DNA of 64,000 nt from Palsa-504 sp963818225 (lineage in GTDB: Bacteria > Actinomycetota > Actinomycetes > Streptosporangiales > Streptosporangiaceae). The stretch covers positions 682,001 to 746,000 of the forward strand of contig CAWFRO010000006.1 in assembly GCA_963818225.1 (NCBI GenBank), written 5' to 3'. Under the pieces are notes generated by a model, which saw only the letters and a list, made by a program, of their open reading frames with translations, was not told the origin of the DNA and made no database searches. Positions 7,510 through 16,621 of the stretch are shown piece by piece (within the stretch, counting starts at the first letter, position 1; each line of letters begins with the position of its first letter). Both the position numbers and the translations under genes were made by a program.

Positions 7510-8652
7510 ATGACTAATCAATACATCTTGGTCAGTGCGGTCGCCTGGAATGTCATGGACATCAAAACGCCGGTCTCGCCGGGGTCGTTGCTGCAGGCCA
7601 TCAGAAACAAGTACGAGGTCAACGAGTACTGGTCATTCCGGCCGATCTCACCGGACTCCTCGCACTTCTATATCACCAGCGCATACCATGGCCTTGCCGT
7701 TGATATCAAAGACCCGGCTCAGCCGGGCGCGGCACTCCAGGCCCTTGCTATGAAGCCGGCGCTGAGCGAGCACAACCAGCACTGGTTTATGGTGCCTGTC
7801 ACCGACGCAGGCCGGGGCGACGTCGATTCCCTATCGTATGCAGACGGCTGGTTCGCAATCCAGAACGCGCACAGCGGATTGAATGTCCAGGTCAACCCGG
7901 ACGGGAGCCTGTCCGTGGCGGAGCCGTTCCCGTTCGGCAGCCCTGGGCGCGCACTAGAAGGCGGTCCCGGGCCAATCCCGGCGAGCCAGGGCGGTCACCA
8001 GCTCTGGGCGATCGGGCCGGGCCCGTCCGCGCCGGTCCTTTTCCCGAAGGTGACAATTGCCGGCCAGCCTGTTATCGATCCGCCGGGTCAGGCTGACTGC
8101 GGCATAATCACCATAACTATAAGGGCTACCGATTTCCTGCCGGGACAGGGCCTGGCTATAAAGTATAGTTACCACGTATTCGGCGAAGGTAACGTGATCA
8201 ATAATCCTGGTTATCTGCCCGTCTTCACGGCCGATTTCGGCGGGAATCTGACGGCCAGTTTCCAGCAGAACCTTGGCGGCGCGGGGTCGTGGCGGATCAC
8301 GGTAGCTGGGGTGAGCGAGCCATACAGCGCATCTCTTACCACGAACCTTGATGCGGCCGGTTTCTTCTACGACACACGAAAGGCTGACGTGTTACTCGCC
8401 ACGCTCACCGCGGCAGGAGCCAGCGTGGCGATGCCCGGGCTGCTGGCGCTGCTTGCTGACCGGGCGGCCCGTCCGTGGCAGGGTTGGATCCGTGACAGGT
8501 GCATCAGTCCCAGGGCCGCCCGCGGGCGAGGACCTGGTGACGTCGTTGCGCCGGGCCGGCGTGGCCCGCGGCGACCTGGTGGGGCTGGCCGTCTCCCCGG
8601 CTCTCGGGCTCGGCGTGGCCACCGCCGCACGCGCCTGGACCGTACCGCCTGA
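7510..8652 (+). CDS. beta-trefoil (ricin-type) lectin-like protein
   Basis: Residues about 1-175 contain three repeats ending in QxW-like motifs (NEYWSF, NQHWFMV, GHQLWAI), typical of the ricin-B carbohydrate-binding beta-trefoil. Residues about 180-290 look like an all-beta Ig-like domain (VTIAGQPVIDPPG through SWRITVAGV). There is no signal peptide and no catalytic domain, so the protein may act in the cytoplasm or leave by a non-Sec route. The start ATG at 7510 lies 13 bp after AGGAGG. The final 54 codons (after about 8490) run out of frame through the start of the polymerase gene and look like read-through (Arg/Gly/Pro-rich). The natural C-terminus is probably near 8490, possibly altered by an indel. 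Confidence 0.6.
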   Translation: MTNQYILVSAVAWNVMDIKTPVSPGSLLQAIRNKYEVNEYWSFRPISPDSSHFYITSAYHGLAVDIKDPAQPGAALQALAMKPALSEHNQHWFMVPVTDAGRGDVDSLSYADGWFAIQNAHSGLNVQVNPDGSLSVAEPFPFGSPGRALEGGPGPIPASQGGHQLWAIGPGPSAPVLFPKVTIAGQPVIDPPGQADCGIITITIRATDFLPGQGLAIKYSYHVFGEGNVINNPGYLPVFTADFGGNLTASFQQNLGGAGSWRITVAGVSEPYSASLTTNLDAAGFFYDTRKADVLLATLTAAGASVAMPGLLALLADRAARPWQGWIRDRCISPRAARGRGPGDVVAPGRRGPRRPGGAGRLPGSRARRGHRRTRLDRTA

Positions 8653-10303
8653 GGACGGCGCCTCGCCGCGGCCTGGCGGCGTGCTGGCCGCCGGGCTGGC
8701 TGCGGAGGTCGGGCGAGCGGACCAGGTCCTGCGGCCGAGGTGGGCGGTGTGGTCATCCCAGACGGCGGCGCAGCTCGTGGCCGCCGGCCTACGGCTGGCC
8801 ACCTGCTGGGACATCGTCGCGGCGCACCGGCTGCTGTTCGGCGGGTGGCGGGCCGATCCCGGCTGGGCCTGGGCCCGGGCCCGCGGGCTGGCCACCGAGG
8901 CCCTGCCTTCCGGCGGCCCGCTCGACCTATTCGGGATGTCCGGCCCGGACGACGACGACGACGATCCGGTAGCGCCGGACGGCCACCTGCGGCCGGAATG
9001 GGTCAGCGGCGGATGGTCGGACGGCGCCGACCGGCTAGCCCGGTGGGCGGAGGCGGCCCGGGCCCTGGCCGAGCTGCAGCAGGCCGCGCTCGGCGCGCTG
9101 GCCGACCGCCCGATGGCGGTCCCCACGGCACGGTCGGAGTCCACGGCCGAGCTGCTGTGTGCCGAGCTGTCCGCGGACGGCCTGCCGATGGACCGCGCGG
9201 TCGCCGAGCAGGTCCTGGCCGGCTTCATCGGGTCCCGGCCGGGCAGCGACGCCGAGGCCGCCGCGGCCCGGGCCGCGCGCGACGCGCAGGTGCTCCGGCA
9301 CGCGCCCGGCGGGACCGTGACCGACCTGCGCAGCCCGGCCCAGGTCCGGTCGCTGCTGGCCCGGATCGGGGTCGACGTCCCGGACACCCGGGCCTGGCGG
9401 CTGCGGGAGCTGCGCGACGCCCATCCCCTCATCGCCGCCCTCCTGGAGTGGCGCAAAGCGGAGCGGATCGCCACCACCTACGGGTATGCGTGGCTGGACG
9501 AGAACCTGGGGACCGACGGCCGGCTGCGCGGCGCCTGGACCGGGTCCGACGGGGCCGCAGGCCGGATGACCGCCTCGGCCGGCTTGCACAACATGCCGGC
9601 CGCGCTGCGGGAGGCGGTGGTGGCCGAGGAGGGGCACGTCTTCGTCCGGGCCGACCTGGGCCAGATCGAGCCGCGGGTGCTGGCCGCGGTCTCCGCGGAT
9701 CAGGCGCTGGCTACGGCGGCGCGGGCCGACGACCTGTACGCGCCGGTGGCCCAGCAGCTCGGCCTGGACCGGCCGACGGCCAAGGTAGCGGTACTCGGCG
9801 CCATGTACGGGCAAACCACCGGCCACGGGGCCCAGGCGCTGCGCCGCCTGAACGCGGCGTACCCGGTGGCGATGGCCTACCTGGACTCGGCCGACCGCGC
9901 CGGGCGGGCCGGGCGCGATCTGCGGACCTACGGCGGCCGCCGTATCGTGCTGGCTCCCACGGAGCCCCGGACCGCCAGCCGGGCGGCCGCCTACGGCCGG
10001 TACGCGCGCAACGCGATGGTCCAGGGCGCGGCGGCTGAGCTGTTCAAGATGTGGGCGGTGACGGTCCGCGCCCGGTGCGCGCACCTGGGGGCCCGCGTCG
10101 TGCTGTGCCTGCACGACGAGCTGCTCGTGCACTGCCCCCGCGAGCACGGCGAGGATGTGTCGCAGGTCGTCGAGGACGGCCTGGCCGAGGCCGCACGGCG
10201 CTGGGCCCCCGGTTCCGGGGTCCGGTTCATCTCCGATACCACGATCGTGCGCAGCTGGTCCGACGCCAAGGGGCCGAAGGCCCCGGCTATTCCCCCGCCC
10301 TGA
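8492..10303 (+). CDS. DNA polymerase I-like protein (PolA family A)
   Basis: Family A DNA polymerase of the short actinobacterial type often annotated as bifunctional 3'-5' exonuclease/DNA polymerase; 603 residues from GTG 8492. Polymerase motif A is VRADLGQIEPRVLA (about residue 385), motif B TAKVAVLGAMYGQTTGHG (about 430) and motif C LCLHDELLVHCP (about 538). These carry the metal-binding Asp residues and the fingers Lys and Tyr. The N-terminal third is a degenerate exonuclease-like domain; no 5'-nuclease domain is present. GTG 8492 is chosen because coding character in this frame begins there, although the frame is open further upstream. Such proteins are thought to serve repair rather than replication. 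It stands apart from the housekeeping polA, which is not in the window. Confidence 0.88.
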   Translation: MTGASVPGPPAGEDLVTSLRRAGVARGDLVGLAVSPALGLGVATAARAWTVPPEDGASPRPGGVLAAGLAAEVGRADQVLRPRWAVWSSQTAAQLVAAGLRLATCWDIVAAHRLLFGGWRADPGWAWARARGLATEALPSGGPLDLFGMSGPDDDDDDPVAPDGHLRPEWVSGGWSDGADRLARWAEAARALAELQQAALGALADRPMAVPTARSESTAELLCAELSADGLPMDRAVAEQVLAGFIGSRPGSDAEAAAARAARDAQVLRHAPGGTVTDLRSPAQVRSLLARIGVDVPDTRAWRLRELRDAHPLIAALLEWRKAERIATTYGYAWLDENLGTDGRLRGAWTGSDGAAGRMTASAGLHNMPAALREAVVAEEGHVFVRADLGQIEPRVLAAVSADQALATAARADDLYAPVAQQLGLDRPTAKVAVLGAMYGQTTGHGAQALRRLNAAYPVAMAYLDSADRAGRAGRDLRTYGGRRIVLAPTEPRTASRAAAYGRYARNAMVQGAAAELFKMWAVTVRARCAHLGARVVLCLHDELLVHCPREHGEDVSQVVEDGLAEAARRWAPGSGVRFISDTTIVRSWSDAKGPKAPAIPPP

Positions 10304-10307
10304 CCGG

Positions 10308-10760
10308 TCAGCGGGAGCGCTTGCCGTCGTGCAGGGACTGGACGGTCTTGGCGATGCGGCCGGCCCGGGTTTCGGCTTTCTTCGCCTCTTCCACCCATCG
10401 CACCCACTCCTTGCGGTGGGTGAACGACAGGCGGTCGAAGGCCGCGCGGGCCGTCTCGTCCCGCATGAGGGCGGCCGCCAGGTCGGGGGGCGTTTGCACC
10501 TCGCGCGGCTCGGCATCGGCTTCGAGATCGACGTCGACCTGCTGGCCGGCCGCCACGCGGGCCGCGGTCCGGTTCTCCGCGCTCAGCGGGATGAGGAACC
10601 GGCCGTGCATCCGGGCGACCGTCGTGCGGTAGGAGTGGCCGCCGATGCTCACCCGTACCGGCGGGCGCTGGCCCTGTCCCAGCCCGGCGACCACCTCCTC
10701 CGGGACCTCGATCCCGGTGGCCGTCTTGCCGTTCAGCTCTACCTTCGCGCGGAATCGCAT
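10308..10760 (-). CDS. DUF1905/YdeI (OmpD-associated) family protein
   Basis: Small cytoplasmic protein of 150 residues. The N-terminal half (MRFRAKVELNGKTATGIEVP through VARMHGRFLIPLSAENR) is a DUF1905-type beta-rich domain. The C-terminal half (DLAAALMRDETARAAFDRLS, FTHRKEWVRWVEEAKKAETR) matches the YdeI/OmpD-associated helical region with its conserved HRKEWVRWV motif. The biochemical role of the family is not established. Its start overlaps the end of the upstream GNAT gene by 22 bp, so the two are probably co-transcribed. It converges on the polymerase gene with only 4 bp between stops. Confidence 0.85.
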   Translation of the reverse strand: MRFRAKVELNGKTATGIEVPEEVVAGLGQGQRPPVRVSIGGHSYRTTVARMHGRFLIPLSAENRTAARVAAGQQVDVDLEADAEPREVQTPPDLAAALMRDETARAAFDRLSFTHRKEWVRWVEEAKKAETRAGRIAKTVQSLHDGKRSR

Positions 10761-11284
10761 GAGGCCGAGTATGGCACCGCGGGCTGGCCGAGGGCCGCGG
10801 CGTAGATGACCGCGTCGCGGCCGCCATGCACCGTGGCCCGCTTCTCCGCCCGCAGCCCGATCTTCTCCGCGACCCGCCGGGAGGCTCTATTGTCCGGGTG
10901 GATGATCGCGATCAGCCGTCTCGCGCCGAGCACCGCACGGGCGAAGTCCCGCGAGGCGGCTGCGGCCTCGGTGGCGTACCCGTGGCCCTGGAGCGCGGGC
11001 ACGACGTGGTATCCCACCTCCAGCTCGGTCACGCCGTCCACGGGCTGCGGCGTCAGGCCGCAGTCGCCGACGAAGCTCCCGTCCGAGGTGGTCAGCAGCC
11101 ACAGGCCGTAACCGCGGGTGCGGTACAGGCCGCGGTTCCACTCGATCCAGTGGGCGGCTTCGTCCCGGGTCTTCGGCCGCGGGTAGTAGGTCATGACCTC
11201 CGGGTCACCGAGCAGGGCGGCCATGTCGTCCAGGTCATCGGGCGTCATCTCGCGGAACGTCAGCCGGGCGGATTGCGGGGGCAC
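10739..11284 (-). CDS. GNAT N-acetyltransferase, RimJ/RimL-like
   Basis: Acetyl-CoA-dependent N-acetyltransferase of 181 residues, RimJ/RimL (Acetyltransf_3) subgroup, cytoplasmic. Typical landmarks are the start RLTFREMTPDDLDDMAALLG, the acetyl-CoA-binding segment VPALQGHGYATEAAAASRDF (the Q/RxxGxG/A loop) and IIHPDNRASRRVAEKIGLRA near the C-terminus. The natural substrate may be a protein N-terminus or a small amine; it cannot be told here. It is the first gene of a two-gene leftward unit with the YdeI-like gene, whose start lies inside its last codons. Confidence 0.9.
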   Translation of the reverse strand: MPPQSARLTFREMTPDDLDDMAALLGDPEVMTYYPRPKTRDEAAHWIEWNRGLYRTRGYGLWLLTTSDGSFVGDCGLTPQPVDGVTELEVGYHVVPALQGHGYATEAAAASRDFARAVLGARRLIAIIHPDNRASRRVAEKIGLRAEKRATVHGGRDAVIYAAALGQPAVPYSASCDSARR

Positions 11285-11368
11285 CTAACCGAGACTACCC
11301 AGCGCGGCCCGGGGCCAGGCGGCGGGCCGATGGCGCTGACCCCGGCACGCTCCCCGGGGTCGTCGCGC

Positions 11369-12253
11369 TCAGACGTTAGTGGTCAGCCCCCAGCGGCGGC
11401 GGATGGCCCGGTCGGCCATGCCGAACAGCGAGTGCACGATGATACCCAGGATCAAGATCACGATGATGATCGCGGTGGCGCTTTCCATGTCAGCCTGGGA
11501 CTGATCCGTCGACAGCAGCACGCCCAGGGACGGCTGGCCCGCGATGGTGACCAGCAGTTCGCCCGCCATCAGGCTGCGCCACGCGAAGGCCCAGCCCTGC
11601 CGCAGCCCGGCCACGAACGCGGGCAGCGAGGCCGGCAGGATCAGGTGCCGGTACAGCGAGAGCCTGCGCAGCCCCATCATCTTGCCCGCCCGCAGCAGCG
11701 TCGGCGGGGTGTAGTCCACGCCGGCGATAAGGCCGTTGGCGATCGACGGGGCGGCGCCGAGGATGATGACGAACAAGATGGTGGTGGTGCTGATGCCGAA
11801 CAGGATGATCGCGAACGGGAACCAGGCGATCGACGGCAGCGTCTGCAGCCCGGTGATCAGCGAGCCGATGCCCGCCCGCAGGGGCGGGATCCGCGAGACC
11901 AGCGCGCCGATGACCGAGCCGATCACCACCGCGAGCCCGAATCCGATGACGGCGCGCATGCCGGTGACGGCGATGGCGTGCCAGAGCTCGGCCGTCCCCA
12001 GCTGGTCCCACAGGTTGGCCAGGGTCGGGCCGGGCGCGGGGAAGATGAGCTTCTTCCAGCCGCTGAGGTGGATCAGCTCCCACCCGCCCAGCACGATGGC
12101 GATCGCGAGCACCACGGGCCACAGGCCCGCCCAGCCGCGGGCGAGCAGGCGGTGCCGGCGCGGCTGGTCCGGCGTCGCCGTTTCGAGCGATTCCAGCCAG
12201 GCCAGCCGCTCCGCGTAGGCGGGCACGGACGACCTCTCGTCACCGGGCGGCAT
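11369..12253 (-). CDS. ABC importer permease (SsuC/TauC type)
   Basis: Membrane subunit of an ABC importer of the nitrate/sulfonate/taurine family, 294 residues with about six transmembrane helices. The cytoplasmic EAA-type loop is near residues 195-215 (GKMMGLRRLSLYRHLILPAS, LPAFVAGL), where it contacts the ATPase. An N-terminal cytoplasmic extension of about 40 residues precedes the first helix. It is the third gene of a leftward operon (binding protein, ATPase, permease), and its start overlaps the ATPase gene by 14 bp. The substrate is inferred from family only: an organic sulfonate, nitrate or similar anion. Confidence 0.9.
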   Translation of the reverse strand: MPPGDERSSVPAYAERLAWLESLETATPDQPRRHRLLARGWAGLWPVVLAIAIVLGGWELIHLSGWKKLIFPAPGPTLANLWDQLGTAELWHAIAVTGMRAVIGFGLAVVIGSVIGALVSRIPPLRAGIGSLITGLQTLPSIAWFPFAIILFGISTTTILFVIILGAAPSIANGLIAGVDYTPPTLLRAGKMMGLRRLSLYRHLILPASLPAFVAGLRQGWAFAWRSLMAGELLVTIAGQPSLGVLLSTDQSQADMESATAIIIVILILGIIVHSLFGMADRAIRRRWGLTTNV

Positions 12254-13040
12254 GGCTCATCTCCTCTCGCAGCCGGTCGGTGACCTGCGCGGCCAGTTGG
12301 GCGACCGGCGCCGAGTCGATCCGCCGGGGATGCTCGATCGGCACGGGGAACTCCGCGACCACCCGGCCGGGGCGGCTGCTCAGCACCACCACCCGGTTGC
12401 CGAGCCGGACCGCCTCCTGCACGTTGTGGGTGACGAACAAGATGGTCAGCTGACGCCCGGCGCAGATCCGGTCGAGCTCGTCATGCAGCAGGTCCCTGGT
12501 CATGGCGTCCAGGGCGCCGAATGGCTCGTCCATCAGCAGCACGTCGGCGTCCTGGGCCAGGGCCCGGGCCAGCGCGACCCGCTGCCGCATGCCACCGGAC
12601 AGCTCATGCGGCCGCTTCCCGCCGAACCCGGTCAGGTTCACGGTCTCCAGCAGCTCCGTGACCCGCTGCTTTCGCTCGGCCCGTTTTGCGCCGCGGGCCC
12701 GCAGGGCCAGGTCGATGTTGCCCGCCGCGGTGAGCCACGGGAACAGCGCCGGCTCCTGGAACATGAACGCCACCCGTCCCGAGGCCGACACCTGGCCGGA
12801 AGTCGGTTGGTCCAGCCCGGCCACCAGGTTGAGCAGCGTGGACTTGCCGCAGCCCGACGCCCCGATCAGGCAGGTGAACTCCCCCGGCGCGACCTCCAGT
12901 GAGACGTGGTCCAGGGCGCGGACGGCCGAGGTGCCGCGCCCGAACACCTTGGACACATCCGCCAGCCGGACGGCCGCCGGTGCTCCCCCGGCCGCCGGGC
13001 GCGGGCCGGTGACCGCGAGAGAGCTCTCCTGCCTGATCAT
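12240..13040 (-). CDS. ABC importer ATPase (SsuB/TauB type)
   Basis: ATP-hydrolysing subunit of the same importer. Walker A is GASGCGKSTLLN, the signature is LSGGMRQRVALARAL, Walker B is DVLLMDEPFGALD and the switch His lies in LFVTHNVQEAVRLG; these are diagnostic of the nitrate/sulfonate/taurine ATPases. The start ATG at 13040 (MIRQESSLAV) is preferred because GGTGGAGGA precedes it; a GTG at 13052 is in frame but overlaps that site. The gene follows the binding-protein gene with about 12 bp between and overlaps the permease gene. Length is 266 residues, normal for the family. Confidence 0.93.
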   Translation of the reverse strand: MIRQESSLAVTGPRPAAGGAPAAVRLADVSKVFGRGTSAVRALDHVSLEVAPGEFTCLIGASGCGKSTLLNLVAGLDQPTSGQVSASGRVAFMFQEPALFPWLTAAGNIDLALRARGAKRAERKQRVTELLETVNLTGFGGKRPHELSGGMRQRVALARALAQDADVLLMDEPFGALDAMTRDLLHDELDRICAGRQLTILFVTHNVQEAVRLGNRVVVLSSRPGRVVAEFPVPIEHPRRIDSAPVAQLAAQVTDRLREEMSHAAR

Positions 13041-13052
13041 GGGGTCCTCCAC

Positions 13053-14099
13053 CTACGAGCTGATCTGCGGCTGGCCCGCCGCGGCCAGCGCCTGGTTGAG
13101 CGGTGCGAGATCGAAGATGCCGGTCAGGTTGACCGGCTTGAGCAGGCCGAGCGAGACGGCCTGCGACGCGTCAGTGGTCAGTGACGCCTCGTCCGGATCG
13201 TTGGTGAAGGTGGTCTCCTTGAACGAGGCCGCGACGAGGCTCGATGCCAGCGGCTTGCCGGTGTAGTCGGCCAGTTCCGCGTTCGCGGCGGCCTGCGCGG
13301 CCGACGGGTCGGACTTGATGAAGGAGTTCGCCTGGATCTGGGCCTTGAGCAGGTCCGAGACGACCGCGGGATGTGCGGACAGGAAGCTCTGCGTCACGAC
13401 GAGAATGGTCGTGACGCCGGGCTCGCTGAGCAGCACCGTGCCGCCGTCGCTGACCATCTGGATGTCGTAGGGGACGGGCTCGGAGCCGCCGGCGATCTGC
13501 CCGGACTTGAACTCCAGGACGGCGGCCGAGTTCGGGGTCGTCGGCTTGATGAACGCATCTCCCCCGCCGGTCGTGGTGGTCGCGATCCCGTTCTGCTTCA
13601 GCCAGTAGCGCAGCGCGACGTCCTGGGTGTTACCAAGCGACGGCGTGGCCAGCGTCTTGCCCTTCAGCTGAGCCGCCGAGCTGATGCCCTTCGAGGCCAC
13701 CACTGAGGCGCCGCCGGTCGCGGCGCCGGAGATGATCTTGATCGCGGTGCCGTTGGACTTCTGCCACGTGTTGATGGCCGGGTTCGGGCCGACGTAGGCG
13801 GCGTCCAGCTGGCCGGCCAGTAGCGCGGTCGTCTCCTCCGTCCCGGTGCTGAAGGCGGTCGGCTTCACCGTCCCGGCCGAGCCGAGAGCCTGGGTGAAGT
13901 AGCCCTCCTTCAGCGCGACCAGCGCGGAGGCATGCGTGATGTTCTCAAGGAAACCCAGCCGGACCGTTACCGGCGCCGCGGCTGCGGCACTGGCGGTGGA
14001 ACCTGTCGCACTCGAGGTCGAGGAAGAAGACGAAGAGGAACAGCCCGCCGCCGCCAGAGCGGCGGCGGCGATTATTGCGGCGACCGCGGTACGTCGCAT
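13053..14099 (-). CDS. ABC importer substrate-binding lipoprotein (SsuA-like)
   Basis: Secreted, lipid-anchored binding protein of 348 residues, first gene of the importer operon. The N-terminus is a lipoprotein signal (hydrophobic AVAAIIAAAALAAAGC) whose lipobox LAAAGC places the lipidated Cys near residue 20. A Ser/Thr/Ala linker follows, then the periplasmic-binding fold (VTVRLGFLENITHASALVAL; LLAGQLDAAYVGPNPAINTW) typical of SsuA/TauA/NrtA proteins. The upstream AT-richer stretch (14100-14170) is the likely promoter. The nearest characterised relatives bind aliphatic sulfonates or nitrate; the ligand is inferred only. A link to the sulfur-assimilation genes at 59-62 kb is possible but not shown. 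Confidence 0.9.
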   Translation of the reverse strand: MRRTAVAAIIAAAALAAAGCSSSSSSSTSSATGSTASAAAAAPVTVRLGFLENITHASALVALKEGYFTQALGSAGTVKPTAFSTGTEETTALLAGQLDAAYVGPNPAINTWQKSNGTAIKIISGAATGGASVVASKGISSAAQLKGKTLATPSLGNTQDVALRYWLKQNGIATTTTGGGDAFIKPTTPNSAAVLEFKSGQIAGGSEPVPYDIQMVSDGGTVLLSEPGVTTILVVTQSFLSAHPAVVSDLLKAQIQANSFIKSDPSAAQAAANAELADYTGKPLASSLVAASFKETTFTNDPDEASLTTDASQAVSLGLLKPVNLTGIFDLAPLNQALAAAGQPQISS

Positions 14100-14274
14100 G
14101 TCACACTCCTAAACCATTAATCTCAATCGTTTACATAGGAAACCAGCGCGTCGGTTAACTATACATAAAGCCGGCATGCTGGGGAATCCGCCTGCCGGTG
14201 CGTTTCACAGCCGCGCGGCGGCGCAGAAGCCGCAGCTAGACGGCTCAGCTAAACCCGGCAGACCGGGCGTGACC

Positions 14275-14664
14275 TCAGTTGCCCTCGTCGCTGGAGTCCT
14301 GCAGGGTGACGCCGGCCACCGAGGGGTACTTGTCCAGGCACGTCTCCAGCGTCGCCACGTCTGCATTACTGGCCTTATTGATCTGGTAGGTCACCTGCGG
14401 GAGCTCGTACGCGGACTTCAGGTTGCTCGGCAACGGCTGGGGGCTCACGTTCGGCGGCTTGGCGCAGGCCGTGCGCACGGCCATCCGCTGAGCCAGGGTC
14501 GCGTTATCGGTGAAGGTCACGACGGCCTGGCGCTGACCGAGCGCGGAGTCGAACTGGGCGCAGCCCGCCAGGGCGGCCACGGCCACGGCCGCGGTCCCGG
14601 CGGCGAGCAGCAGCCGGGACCGGCGCCGCGGCCGGCCGTCGACTACATCGGGTAGTACCCGCAT
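14275..14664 (-). CDS. small putative lipoprotein, function unknown
   Basis: Predicted secreted lipoprotein of 129 residues. After a basic N-terminus (RPRRRSRLLLA) comes a hydrophobic stretch ending in the lipobox LAGC at about residues 32-35. The mature part has two further Cys (in RTACAKPP and LETCLDKY) that could form a disulfide. I recognise no family. It lies divergently from the glucosidase gene at 14733, with a 68-bp gap that must hold both promoters, and downstream of nothing obvious. It could be a cell-surface accessory protein. Confidence 0.65.
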   Translation of the reverse strand: MRVLPDVVDGRPRRRSRLLLAAGTAAVAVAALAGCAQFDSALGQRQAVVTFTDNATLAQRMAVRTACAKPPNVSPQPLPSNLKSAYELPQVTYQINKASNADVATLETCLDKYPSVAGVTLQDSSDEGN

Positions 14665-14732
14665 GATGCCAGCCTAAGGGCTCGGGAGGCCTAGTACGGT
14701 AGCGGGCAGGGAGCACCCGCCCAGGAGGAACC

Positions 14733-16578
14733 GTGGCAGGCCGGATCGAGGACTACGCCGTCGTCGGTGACATGCAATCGGCCGCGCTGATCAGCGCGGC
14801 CGGGTCAGTTGACTGGCTGTGCCTGCCGCGCTTTGATTCCGAGGCCTGCTTCGCGGCTCTGCTCGGCAGCGAGGACCACGGCAGCTGGCGGATCGCGCCC
14901 CGGGACGAGCTCGAGGGGCCGGGCCGCGCCGCGGCGAGCAGGCAGTACGCCGGCGACACGCTGATCCTCCGGACCCGGTGGGAAACGGCAGGCGGCATCG
15001 CCGAGGTGACCGATTTCATGCCGCCGCGGGACGAGGGCGAACCGCCGGTGCTGATCCGGCTGGTGGAGGGCGTGAGCGGGACAGTCGACATGGGCCTGCG
15101 GCTGACGGTCCGCTTCGGCTACGGATCCATCGTGCCGTGGGTGATCAAGACCGAAGGCGGTATCAAGGCCACCGCGGGGCCGGACTCGGTGTGGCTGCGC
15201 ACGCCGGTGGACCTGACCGCCCAGGGCATGGCGCATACGGCGGAGTTCACCGTCGCCGCGGGCCAGGCCGTCCCCTTCGTGCTCACCTACGTACCATCCC
15301 ACTACGGCGAGCCCGCGCGCCTGGATGCCGCGGCTTCCCTGGAGGGGACCAGGAAGTTCTGGCAGGACTGGGTGTCGCGCTGCACCTACCAGGGAACCTA
15401 CCGCGACGCCGTCGTCCGGTCGCTGATCACCCTGAAGGCTCTCACCTACCGGCCGACCGGCGGCATCGTCGCCGCCGCCACCACGTCGCTGCCCGAGGAC
15501 ATCGGCGGCGTGCGCAACTGGGACTACCGCTACTGCTGGCTCCGCGACGCCACCATCACCCTGGAGGCGCTGCTGCGGACCGGCTACCTCGAGGAGGCCA
15601 AGGCCTGGCGTCTGTGGCTGGGCCGCGCGATCGCCGGGGATCCGGAAGATATCCAGATCATGTACGGCGTGGCCGGGGAACGCCTGGCTGGCGGAGTGGG
15701 AGGCGACCTGGCTGCCCGGTTACGAGAACTCGGCCCCGGTGCGCATCGGCAACGCGGCGTCGGGCCAGCTCCAGCTGGACGTGTACGGGGAGGTCATCGA
15801 CGCCCTGGAGCTCAGCTTCAGGGCCGGGCTGCACGACGACCGGCATACCTGGTCCCTGCAGCGGGCGCTGCTCGGCTACCTCGAACAGCACTGGGCCCAG
15901 CCCGACGAGGGGCTGTGGGAGGTCCGCGGCCCCCGGCGTCACTTCGTGCACTCCAAGGTGATGGCCTGGGTCGCCTTCGACCGCGCGGCCAGGTACGCCG
16001 GCCACGCAGGCGAGAAGGAGCTGGCCGCGAAGTGGCGGAAGATCTCCGACGAGATCAACCGGGAGGTGTGCGAGAAGGGTTACGACGCCGCCCGCGGGGC
16101 GTTCGTGCAGTACTACGGGGCCAGCGAGCTCGACGCCGCCGTGCTGCTCATCTCGGACGTGGGCTTCCTGCCTGCCGATGATCCGAGGGTCGTGTCCACC
16201 ATGAAGGCCCTGCAACGGGACCTGATGCAAGGCGGTTTCCTGCGCCGGTACGAGCTGCCGCCGGGCGGCACGTCGCAGGTGGACGGGCTGGCGGGCTCGG
16301 AGGGAGCCTTCCTGGCGTGCAGCTTCTGGCTGGCGAACGCGCTGGAGCTGAGCGGCCGGCACGACGAAGCGGCCGAGCTGTTCGAACGGCTGCTCGCCCT
16401 GCGTAACGACGTCGGGCTGCTCAGTGAAGAGTATGATCCTCGCTACGGCAGGCTTGTCGGCAACATGCCGCAGGCGTTCAGCCACGTCCCGCTCGTGCAG
16501 ACCGCCCTCAACCTCGAGGGCCACGCCGAGGAGCACCGGCGCGGGCCACGGGATGAGCGCCGGAGCGTGCCCGGCTGA
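14733..16578 (+). pseudogene. GH15 glucoamylase/trehalase-like, frameshifted
   Basis: Glycoside hydrolase family 15 protein (glucoamylase- or trehalase-like), likely cytoplasmic, cleaving alpha-linked glucose. The frame from ATG 14733 gives the N-terminal beta-domain (MAGRIEDYAVVGDMQSAALI) and the start of the (alpha/alpha)6 barrel (LPEDIGGVRNWDYRYCWLRD). It then loses homology after GVAGER at 15683. The +1 frame resumes it exactly (LAEWEATWLPGYENSAPVRI) and continues to the stop at 16578 with the rest of the barrel. Removing one T at 15685 restores a single 614-residue product, the usual length. It is therefore either a real frameshift mutation or a one-base sequence error. The preceding AGGAGG at 14722-14727 supports the start. 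Confidence 0.85.
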
Positions 16579-16621
16579 GAACCCCCCGCCCCCGAGAACA
16601 CCCAGGCTTGCCAGGCAATAC

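Noticed and set aside
15739..16578. Separate gene starting at GTG 15739
   Set aside because: The 'start' is an internal Val of the GH15 barrel; the region is the frameshifted second half of the gene that begins at 14733.
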